Below are positions 1 to 5,346 of a stretch of 5,847 nucleotides of DNA, in pieces. How positions within the stretch are numbered: the stretch's first letter is position 1; each line of letters begins with the position of its first letter. The notes under the pieces are model-generated. The model ran no database searches, was not told where the DNA came from, and saw nothing but the letters and a program-made list of their open reading frames with translations. This DNA comes from Candidatus Cloacimonadota bacterium. Its GTDB lineage: Bacteria > Cloacimonadota > Cloacimonadia > Cloacimonadales > TCS61. The position numbers and the translations under genes are program-made. The DNA is taken from NCBI GenBank assembly GCA_011372345.1, contig DRTC01000102.1:1-5847 (forward strand), given 5' to 3'.

Positions 1-158
1 GATTATTACTTTAAGGGATTTTCTTTAGGATTCGTTATATCAAAAAAATAGATCTTTAAAAAGGGCATATGTGATTTTGAGTGTGTTCAGCCATGGAGTT
101 GAAAATCAATAAGCCAAAGGATTACAAGCATTCAACTATAATTAACTCGTAATTGTAA

Positions 159-727
159 TTAGATAAATGTTTTAAGCGATTTTCCAAGCAAAGCGAAACC
201 GATAATGTTTTCGATAGATTTTTTTGAAATTTCTTGCTGGTTTTTTCTTCTTATCCGAGAGATTTTTTCTGAAAGTTTTGGGATTGTTTTCTTTTGTATT
301 TGCTTTTACCGGTTTGGAATCGATAGCAATTCCTCTGGGTAGATTTTCAGCATAGATTTCTCTGTTAACTTAAGCGAGTAATTTCCGAATAATTTCCGGA
401 TCAAAGTTATGAATAAATCAGCAAAACTTTGAATTATGAGAAATTGATGACCAGAATCCTAAAACATAACGACTGAAATATGGTTTTCAACTCTCTGATC
501 AGTTGCAGAACTGAACGATAACCTTCGCAAGCATACACAATAAATGCTTTGATCATGGAATGGTTGTCACAGCCATTTTGCCCGTCTCCGTAAGAGAAAT
601 GCTGAATACTACCCAAATCAAGATGTTCGAATATTTTTGAATACTCGACGATAAAAGGAGTATTCATCTCGTCTGGTGAGTATTCGAAAAGAAACTCATT
701 TTGTAAAATTACTTTTTTGTAATTCAT
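159..727 (-). pseudogene. Decayed DDE-type transposase (IS4/IS5-like, DUF772-type N-terminus)
   Basis: The reading starts at ATG 727-725 and runs about 83 residues in one frame, including the stretch MIKAFIVYACEGYRSVLQLI typical of N-terminal transposase domains. An extra base in the A-run at 476-478 then shifts the frame. Reading resumes as FSRYVLGFWSSISHNSKF, is stopped by TGA (418-420), continues as FIHNFDPEIIRKLLA, is stopped by TAA (370-372), and continues as REIYAENLPRGIAIDSKPVK, where IDSKPVKAN resembles the segment holding the first catalytic Asp of DDE enzymes. A second shift in the T-run at 219-225 leads to a short tail ending at TAA 159-161; that tail is uncertain. The remaining DDE residues and the C-terminal half are absent. 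The gene is therefore dead and 3'-truncated. The upstream sequence has only a weak ribosome binding site. The family assignment comes from remembered motifs. Confidence 0.75.
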
Positions 728-745
728 CTTGGCTTCTTTTAATTT

Positions 746-771
746 ATTGTCTCTTAAGACTTTAAGACAAT
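746..771. repeat. Small inverted repeat upstream of the DDE transposase
   Basis: ATTGTCT (746-752) pairs exactly with AGACAAT (765-771) across a 12-base loop that itself begins inside the palindrome TCTTAAGA (752-759). It overlaps the proposed -10 element, so it could be an operator or a hairpin in the transposase leader. No function can be shown. Confidence 0.35.
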
Positions 772-796
772 ATTTTGTCGGTCAGGAGAAGGTCAA
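767..796 (-). promoter_or_regulatory. Possible promoter of the decayed DDE transposase
   Basis: On the minus strand TTGACC (796-791) is followed after 18 bases by TATTGT (772-767), about 40 bases before the ATG at 727. The match to a sigma70-type promoter is fair (5/6 and 4/6), but chance matches are common in AT-rich DNA. Confidence 0.3.
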
Positions 797-821
797 GATG
801 ATTTTTGAAAAATTAACTCGT

Positions 822-1112
822 TTAATATAAATAAGTTATGAGACTTGCAGAAGGCTTTCTTTCAAAGATTAAAGGAGGTCCGTTTTTCTTAACCTTTGCC
901 TTGGGTTTACTTTTACCGGAAAGAATTAGCATTGCCCTTTTGGAAAAGCGGGAAAGAGAATGAGTCAGTCGTTCAACTTCTCCTTTATCCTGCATTTTGT
1001 CTAATCTGCCGAGGGTAGCGATCACACGCTGTTTCGACTTCTTATCTTCTCGTCGGTTCTCAACTATCTGTAAATATTCACATTTCCTGGACTTTTTCAC
1101 TCTGGCAAACAT
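822..1112 (-). pseudogene. Truncated IS1634-like transposase, N-terminal fragment
   Basis: The 96-residue ORF starts at ATG 1112-1110, preceded by AGAAGG (1123-1118) with a 5-base spacer. Residues 1-85 match the N-terminus I associate with IS1634/IS4-type transposases: FARVKKS, YLQIVENRRE, QRVIATLGRLD, a segment like LTHSLSRFSKRAMLILSGKS, and GPPLIFER (78-85). Full-length members are several hundred residues. Here the similarity stops abruptly after Arg85 (codon 860-858), and the last 11 residues, KPSASLITYLY, read through unrelated DNA to a TAA. All DDE catalytic residues would lie in the missing part, so this cannot be an active transposase. The abrupt end looks like a deletion or an insertion junction with the neighbouring transposase remnant. 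An alternative is a small protein reusing the domain, but I see nothing to support that. Confidence 0.8.
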
Positions 1113-1139
1113 CGAAACCTTCTTGTATTGACACTCCGA

Positions 1140-1166
1140 TATTTACCGTAGATAAATCTATGTCAA
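1140..1166 (-). promoter_or_regulatory. Possible promoter of the IS1634-like transposase
   Basis: A consensus TTGACA lies at 1166-1161 on the minus strand, followed by an AT-rich stretch with TAAATA (1145-1140) as a weak -10 at 15-base spacing. It sits about 28-54 bases before the start codon of the transposase fragment, a usual place for an IS promoter. The -10 element is poor. Confidence 0.3.
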
Positions 1167-1293
1167 GAGATTTCACCCAATTCTGTGGCACCACATTTTG
1201 AGAAAATCTGAAACATCATCCGCATCAATAAACGCTCCTGTTGAATCGGAATAGGACTAACTGTTAAAGAAAAGCAAGAGGGATGTGTTTATT

Positions 1294-1308
1294 AAACTTC
1301 GGAAGTTT
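1294..1308. repeat. 15-base palindrome abutting the stop of the small membrane protein gene
   Basis: AAACTTCGGAAGTTT has 6-base arms (AAACTT/AAGTTT) around CGG. It begins directly after the TAA of the upstream minus-strand gene (1311-1309). The same 15 bases recur exactly at 5032-5046 and as the reverse complement at 5014-5028. On the minus strand no T-run follows, so it is not a standard intrinsic terminator; it could be a REP-like element or an mRNA 3'-end hairpin. Confidence 0.75.
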
Positions 1309-1647
1309 TTATATTTTATATCTTTCCCTCATAGATTTCGTTTTAAAAACCAAAATAGTCGCGAAATTTAGAATAGCAACTGTTCCCAGAATGATCGCGA
1401 GTCGTAACCAAGATTCTCCATTTTCAATTCTGATCCGGGCATAATAAACAGTAGTCCGGATCCACTCAATTCCACTTAAAATCAGAAGAATTTGGATGCT
1501 CCTTGCTGCGATTTTGGATTTCCAAAATAGAAGGAACGGAATTAGAAGACTGAGATATTGGAGGATAAAAATATTTGCTCTTCCAAAATGAGCGGCTAAC
1601 AGCAAAAAACATAAAATTATAGGTAATATTTTCATAAAAATTTTCAT
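1309..1647 (-). CDS. Small integral membrane protein, unknown function
   Basis: This is a 112-residue protein with four likely membrane segments: about residues 7-22, 25-42, 50-70 and 82-101. The short polar link between segments three and four contains ARIRIENGESW. Fixed-looking features are the AAHFGRAN turn (18-25), the GIEWIRT stretch (59-65) and SWLRLAIILG (79-88). I recall small uncharacterised membrane proteins of other bacteria with a similar EW-RT...G-PWLRLA-ILG pattern, but I cannot name the family or a function. The start is ambiguous: ATG 1647-1645 or the in-frame ATG four codons later (1635-1633); neither has a clear ribosome binding site. The frame is intact although both neighbours are pseudogenes, so it may be under selection. 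Its stop directly touches the palindrome at 1294-1308. Confidence 0.7.
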   Translation of the reverse strand: MKIFMKILPIILCFLLLAAHFGRANIFILQYLSLLIPFLLFWKSKIAARSIQILLILSGIEWIRTTVYYARIRIENGESWLRLAIILGTVAILNFATILVFKTKSMRERYKI

Positions 1648-1653
1648 ACTAAA

Positions 1654-1672
1654 AATCTTAAAAAGTAAGATT
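1654..1672. repeat. 7-base inverted repeat between hepT remnant and membrane protein gene
   Basis: AATCTTA (1654-1660) and TAAGATT (1666-1672) form a perfect inverted repeat with a 5-base loop, ending six bases before the ATG at 1647. On the minus strand the second arm runs into TTTTT, so it could be a weak terminator for the mntA-hepT pair or an operator for the membrane protein gene. The stem is AT-only apart from one G-C pair, hence weak. Confidence 0.35.
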
Positions 1673-1718
1673 ACTCGGTTTTCATTAGACTATGGAGTCG
1701 AATTAAAATCCATATTTT

Positions 1719-2054
1719 TCATTCATCCAGAAGAGCAGTAACTTCTTTCTTCATAAGAGGAAGATGTCTAACTACCGCTCCCCAAATTATGACATCATCG
1801 ATTTTGTCATATCCATGAATTACTCGATTTCTCATTCCGATTATCAATTCTTTTGCAGAAATTTTGATATTTTCGTCAAGTTTTAATAAACGGTTCATTG
1901 CTTATCCGATGATTTCAAATTCTCTTTCAACTGCTCTTCTCAACATTTTATCGGAAAGATATTTGTTAAAATTTCGATTATCTCCAAGGTATTTTTCAAT
2001 CGACTAGATCGAGACTTTGATATCATAAAGAAATTTTTTTACATTATTATTCAT
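1719..2054 (-). pseudogene. hepT: HepT-like HEPN toxin (DUF86) with two in-frame stops
   Basis: From ATG 2054-2052 a single frame of 111 codons runs to TGA 1721-1719, interrupted by TAG at codon 17 (2006-2004, possibly a former Gln CAG) and TAA at codon 51 (1904-1902, possibly a former Glu GAA). Length and content fit the HepT/HEPN RNase family: EKYLGDNRNFNKYLSDKMLR, then AVEREFEIIG, and the family's RX4HXY catalytic signature as RNRVIHGY (codons 74-81), followed by the usual D-hydrophobic-W tail (VIIWGAVVRHLPLMKKEV). In MNT-HEPN pairs the HEPN protein is an RNase toxin that the MNT partner inactivates by adding AMP to the Tyr of this motif. Its start overlaps the end of mntA by eight bases, the normal operon order. 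Conservation outside the two stops suggests recent inactivation, or suppressed stops or sequence errors. Confidence 0.85.
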
Positions 2055-2350
2055 AAAGCACGGTTTTGGTTTTTTCCAAAGATTTTATGAAATACGGGTT
2101 TGATAAAGAATTATCTGTTAATAAATCTACTCTTCGATTAAAGATTTTCTCCAACCTGTTTACCAAGCTAAAATAATTATCAGCGTATTCACCAAAATCT
2201 AAAGGTTGGAAAAAAACCAATAAATCGATGTCGCTGTTTTCATTAAATCTTTTCGTGCAAACAGATCCAAAAGCATACATTTTTTTCACATAATGTGGCT
2301 TTGCACACGCTTTTCAGGTGTTTTAAATTCTCGACCAATATCTTATTCAC
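2047..2350 (-). pseudogene. mntA: MntA-like nucleotidyltransferase antitoxin, frameshifted
   Basis: The nucleotidyltransferase core is open from a GTG at 2289-2287 to TAA 2049-2047 and begins VKKMYAFGS. It carries the GSX10DXD motif of MNT antitoxins (GS-VCTKRFNENS-DID) and a third acidic strand, RVDLL. This core lacks the first helix usual in the family. That helix is found in another frame from GTG 2350-2348, preceded by GAGAGGG with a 4-base spacer: it reads NKILVENLKHLKSVCKA. Removing one C from the CC at 2297-2298 joins the two into KSVCKAHYVKKMYAFGS, which is the expected sequence. The gene therefore carries a one-base insertion. In an intact pair MntA transfers AMP from ATP to HepT and silences it. 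The core could still be translated from the internal GTG, without its N-terminal helix; an assembly error is another explanation. Confidence 0.8.
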
Positions 2351-2443
2351 AATTCCCTCTCTAACCTCAATTCCAAACAAATTTTTGATTTTTTAAAGTC
2401 AAGAAGTTTACCACTTTTCAGTGTTTTCAGCATTCAATTTCCT

Positions 2444-2470
2444 ATCCTGTAAATCCTGTTTATCCAGTCT
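2444..2470. repeat. Three-unit mini-array, 9-base period
   Basis: ATCCTGTAA (2444-2452), ATCCTGTTT (2453-2461) and ATCCAGTCT (2462-2470) are three exact 9-base steps of a degenerate unit beginning ATCC. It lies downstream of the transglutaminase gene on the minus strand. A related two-unit copy is at 5712-5729. Confidence 0.65.
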
Positions 2471-2476
2471 AATTCC

Positions 2477-2500
2477 TTTGCGTCTTCGCATTTTTGCGAT
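2477..2500. repeat. Three-unit mini-array, 8-base period, after the transglutaminase stop
   Basis: TTTGCGTC (2477-2484), TTCGCATT (2485-2492) and TTTGCGAT (2493-2500) form three 8-base steps. The array ends five bases from the TAA (2508-2506) of the transglutaminase gene. TCGCA and TGCGA within it can pair in a small hairpin, but no T-run follows on the minus strand, so I do not call a terminator. Confidence 0.6.
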
Positions 2501-2505
2501 AAATA

Positions 2506-4992
2506 TTACTTAAACAACAAATCCCAAATCCCCTCGAACATCTTCCATTTATCTTTTCCTGCATCAAAATAAAAAGTAATTAATCGATGTTTCAGTTCGG
2601 GATTATCTTCCAGAAAATCTTCGTATTTATCGGAAATTATGTAATCGGAAATAACTTGAGAAGATTCATTTTTCCCGATCCAGACGAATTTCTGATCTTC
2701 CATTTTATGATGAACTTTTGTCGCTAATCTCTGCACAGGTTCGTTATCATAATCTCCGAGCAGAACTATCCAATCCTTATCTTTTTCTTCTATGAATGAT
2801 GAAATAAAATCGAGATATTTTTTGTCGGCGTTTTTCCAATTGCGTTTGAAATCTTTGAAAATAAGTGTTTCTTTGATCTCTGTTTGTTCATCCAAATGCA
2901 GAGAAATAAGTTTCACTTTGGTTATTTCTCCATTCTCTCGAATCCCGAATTGAATTTGATAATCTCCTTTTTCCAGTTCACCCGAAAGAATACTTTTCTC
3001 TTTATCATAATCCAGTTGCCTGTCGTTGTTATAAAAGCGTCCATTCTGGAAAATTGTAGTGGAAATATTATCAGGATTCAAAGTTACCGGAAATCCTTTT
3101 TCGTCTATCAATTCAAATTCAATTTTTATCAGAGAACCTGCTTTTTTATCCTGCGGTTTGACGAATTTGTTCTCCACAACATCATAATTCTGCCAGACGC
3201 TGTCCGCCATCACCATTATCGTGGAAGGAATACGCGTGTATTGTGCAGGAATAAGATTTGCCCGTAAAATATAACAACTCAAGGTTTTGAACTGGAAATC
3301 CTGCAGGAATTCTGCTTCTAACATTTTATCGAGAGAAAGCAAGCCGGTCGGTGCTTTATCTTCATTTATTTCAAAATTGGAATTTAAACTGTCGATAATT
3401 TCGGAGATTCTTTCTGTTGCTTCCTTTTCTTTGGAAATTAAGTATTTTTCAGGAATCCGAACTTTTGGAAGAACCTCATAAAAAACGCTGGGAGCAAGTA
3501 AGTTGGAAAATTTGTCATCCTCGATTTTGTTTTCTTCCAATTCCAGAAATGTATCGTAAATATGCTGCCACTGAACTTGATTTGCCTGCCAGAAAAATTT
3601 CTCATCGATTTCCAGCAATTTGTTCCAAAAATCTGATGGAATATTTTCATTTTCTTTGATAAAATTCAGAAGCGGTTGTTTATTATTCCTGCTCTTCTCA
3701 AATATTTTTACGAAATTGGAATCAGATTCAGGAGCATATTGGGGAATTTTCCAGCTTTGAATTTCCTCGATCAGTTTATTATATTTTTCTTCGGATTGTT
3801 TCTTTCTTTCCGCAAAAAATTCCGGATCATCTTTCCTGATTCCGCTTGCTTCCGGGTATTGAAATGTAAAATCCAGGTTTTTCCATTTTTTATCTTCCAA
3901 AATCAGTTCATATTCTTCCGGATTTTCTCCGAAAGGAACAAAAACAAAATCGTATAAACTGTCTTTATGAGCGATAACCAGGAAACTTCCGTAACTGATA
4001 TTGACATCTGCAATTCCCAAACTATCTGCCTTAACTCCGAGAAGTGATCGCAGCATCGAGAAATTAAAAGCGAAAAATTTCACAACTGCACTGTCGGCAG
4101 GATTTTTTTCCTTATCAAGAATTTTGAATTTTATCTTACGAGTAGGCTGATAAAAATTAGTGGAATTGATGTAATTATTGTTCGATGATTTGAAAACAAC
4201 ATCGTCCAGACTGTCCGGGAAACTGCTGCGAGCAAGAACGAGAAGCGCTTTTGTAACTGCTCCCGAAAACCAGGTGGAATCGAGATAATAATCCGGTTGA
4301 GCATTTTCCGCATAATGCCATTTATTATCGACAAAAACTTCGGTCCAGGCATGATTATTATCGGTATGAGCCCACCAGGGAGTCCAGGCAGGCCGCGCCG
4401 GAATGCCGACTGTTCGGCAAGCAGAAATGAAAAAAACCTGCATTTCCCCGCATCTTCCCGTTTTGCTTTTCTGATAGACAGATAGAGGATCCTGCGTCCT
4501 TCCGGAAGTTGAAACGAACAACATATTTTCGCGGCACCACAAATTTATTTCCCGAATCCTATCAGTCAGATCAGGAAATTTCTTAACATAATCGAGCAGA
4601 CCGTTTTCCGCAAAAACTTTTCGATAATTAGTAATGATCTCGTGTGAAATAGTAGTCTTACAAACATACGAAAGCACGAACTCGTCCGAATATTTTTCGT
4701 AATCTTCCATCTTCATTAAATCTTTAATAACCTGATAATTATCCAAAATATCATGAGGATTTGCGTCCCAGAGTTGTGAACTGTTCTCGGTCATGATCAG
4801 ATATGCCATAATTCCATCGGGATATTTTTCGATGTAAGATTTGTAGATTTGTTGAACATCTTCGGGAAGTGGTTCGATGTTTTTATATGCTTTTGATGTA
4901 AGTGTATCGATCAGCGATTTTTCTATCTTGAAATCAGCAAATAGAAATGAGATCAGAATAAAAAATAAAAATAATAAAACGGACTTTTTCAT
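2506..4992 (-). CDS. Secreted multidomain transglutaminase-like protein
   Basis: This 828-residue protein has a signal peptide (1-19, Lys-Lys then a Leu/Phe-rich core, likely cut after FLFA), so it probably acts in the periplasm or outside the cell. Residues 145-255 hold a transglutaminase-like core: WCRENM, the nucleophile in GRCGEM (Cys181), RTVGIPAR (193-200) and NHAWTEVFV with His214. The third catalytic position is less clear; the segment after WHYAEN offers Gln232 or Asp234. About 284-370 looks like a beta-sandwich (carboxypeptidase-regulatory-like) domain. About 550-610 contains ILRANLIPAQ and resembles a second, degenerate transglutaminase core without Cys or His. About 616-700 looks like another beta-sandwich, and 710-828 may be a thioredoxin-like fold without CXXC. 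The start is fixed by AGGAG (5007-5003), 10 bases upstream. The substrate is unknown; a peptidase or cross-linking role is possible. It follows feoC by 53 bases, with a large inverted repeat between them. Confidence 0.85.
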   Translation of the reverse strand: MKKSVLLFLFFILISFLFADFKIEKSLIDTLTSKAYKNIEPLPEDVQQIYKSYIEKYPDGIMAYLIMTENSSQLWDANPHDILDNYQVIKDLMKMEDYEKYSDEFVLSYVCKTTISHEIITNYRKVFAENGLLDYVKKFPDLTDRIREINLWCRENMLFVSTSGRTQDPLSVYQKSKTGRCGEMQVFFISACRTVGIPARPAWTPWWAHTDNNHAWTEVFVDNKWHYAENAQPDYYLDSTWFSGAVTKALLVLARSSFPDSLDDVVFKSSNNNYINSTNFYQPTRKIKFKILDKEKNPADSAVVKFFAFNFSMLRSLLGVKADSLGIADVNISYGSFLVIAHKDSLYDFVFVPFGENPEEYELILEDKKWKNLDFTFQYPEASGIRKDDPEFFAERKKQSEEKYNKLIEEIQSWKIPQYAPESDSNFVKIFEKSRNNKQPLLNFIKENENIPSDFWNKLLEIDEKFFWQANQVQWQHIYDTFLELEENKIEDDKFSNLLAPSVFYEVLPKVRIPEKYLISKEKEATERISEIIDSLNSNFEINEDKAPTGLLSLDKMLEAEFLQDFQFKTLSCYILRANLIPAQYTRIPSTIMVMADSVWQNYDVVENKFVKPQDKKAGSLIKIEFELIDEKGFPVTLNPDNISTTIFQNGRFYNNDRQLDYDKEKSILSGELEKGDYQIQFGIRENGEITKVKLISLHLDEQTEIKETLIFKDFKRNWKNADKKYLDFISSFIEEKDKDWIVLLGDYDNEPVQRLATKVHHKMEDQKFVWIGKNESSQVISDYIISDKYEDFLEDNPELKHRLITFYFDAGKDKWKMFEGIWDLLFK

Positions 4993-5002
4993 ATATTTTT
5001 TT

Positions 5003-5007
5003 CTCCT
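5003..5007 (-). promoter_or_regulatory. Ribosome binding site of the transglutaminase-like gene
   Basis: AGGAG on the minus strand lies 10 bases before ATG 4992-4990, a rather long spacer filled with A and T. It starts only three bases after the inverted repeat at 5011-5049, so a hairpin there could affect ribosome access. Confidence 0.6.
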
Positions 5008-5010
5008 ATA

Positions 5011-5049
5011 TTGAAACTTCCGAAGTTTTCAAAACTTCGGAAGTTTCAA
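5011..5049. repeat. Perfect 19-base inverted repeat at the feoC stop codon
   Basis: TTGAAACTTCCGAAGTTTT (5011-5029) and its exact reverse complement (5031-5049) flank a single C. Each arm contains the 15-base palindrome also found at 1294-1308, so the element is two palindromes head to head and can fold as one long hairpin or two short ones. On the minus strand it overlaps the feoC stop (TGA 5048-5046) and ends three bases before the next ribosome binding site. No T-run follows. It may act as an mRNA processing or stability element, or be a REP-type mobile repeat. Confidence 0.85.
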
Positions 5050-5273
5050 TCTTCATTCAATCTATAATATTCCTTCTCTTCAACAAACGAACAACTTTTA
5101 CAATTCGCTGAACAGGTCGAACATTCTGCATTTAAAAGTTCGATATATCCTTTTCTGATCAATTGTTGGAGCATTCCCTGCATCGCACTTCTGTCGGTTT
5201 TGAAATGGATTGAAAGGTCGGATAAGTTGATAATTTTTCTTTCTTTGAATAAATTGAGGATTTTCGTTAACAT
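5046..5273 (-). CDS. feoC: FeoC-like winged-helix protein with four-Cys cluster
   Basis: This 75-residue protein has a winged-helix N-terminus (about 1-48: ILNLFKERKIINLSDLSIHF, then a recognition-helix-like SAMQGMLQQLIRKGYIEL). It is followed by a Cys cluster CSTCSANCKSC, C51-X2-C54-X3-C58-X2-C61. That layout is characteristic of FeoC, a small cytoplasmic partner of the FeoAB ferrous iron transporter; the cysteines can bind an iron-sulfur cluster and FeoC has been proposed to act as a regulator or as a stabiliser of FeoB. The ATG at 5273-5271 gives the expected length, but its ribosome binding site is weak: only GGGA about 15 bases upstream. An upstream ATG in another frame (5313) is a shadow. 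The gene follows feoA by 73 bases in the same direction. Its usual partner feoB is absent here, so a role in iron transport is inferred. Confidence 0.75.
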   Translation of the reverse strand: MLTKILNLFKERKIINLSDLSIHFKTDRSAMQGMLQQLIRKGYIELLNAECSTCSANCKSCSFVEEKEYYRLNED

Positions 5274-5317
5274 TTATGATTTTAATTTTCCCATCGGGAC
5301 GATGAGGGCACATAATT

Positions 5318-5344
5318 TTCGTGCAATTCGTGTAATTTGTGGAT
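5318..5344. repeat. Three-unit mini-array, 9-base period, after the feoA stop
   Basis: TTCGTGCAA (5318-5326), TTCGTGTAA (5327-5335) and TTTGTGGAT (5336-5344) are three exact 9-base steps of a degenerate unit. The array ends two bases from the TAG of feoA (5349-5347) and fills a third of the feoA-feoC gap. Confidence 0.65.
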
Positions 5345-5346
5345 CG

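Larger units (their letters stand above)
159..1195 (-). mobile_element. Two abutting insertion-sequence remnants
   Basis: This block holds remnants of two unrelated transposases in the same orientation, meeting at about 857/858 where IS1634-like similarity breaks off. The perfect palindrome TGTGGCACCACA (1184-1195), about 70 bases before the IS1634-like start codon, may mark that element's outer end, but its partner end is missing. No convincing pair of terminal inverted repeats was found for either element, so the outer limits are approximate. Confidence 0.4.

Noticed and set aside
1..140. Possible C-terminal continuation of the DDE transposase
   Set aside because: All three minus-strand frames contain stops here and no transposase motif could be recognised.
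1196..1260. Short minus-strand frame reading DSTGAFIDADDVSDFLKM
   Set aside because: It looks protein-like but is only about 20 codons between stops, with no start signal; possibly a scrap of an interrupted gene, not supportable.
2412..2423. CACTTTTCAGTG hairpin upstream of mntA
   Set aside because: The stem has only four base pairs; on the minus strand its loop is GAAA, but there is no further support for a structured RNA or terminator.
2884..3957. Several plus-strand open frames and short minus-strand frames of 60-130 codons inside 2506-4992
   Set aside because: They lie wholly within the 828-residue transglutaminase-like gene, overlap one another, and show no domain, start signal or composition of their own.
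4499..4508. CTTCCGGAAG palindrome inside the transglutaminase-like gene
   Set aside because: It resembles the 15-base palindrome but differs in spacing and flanks and lies in coding sequence, so it is not counted as a copy.
5098..5313. Minus-strand ORF of 71 codons starting at 5313
   Set aside because: It is the other frame over feoC; feoC has the winged-helix pattern and Cys cluster, while this frame shows no recognisable pattern.
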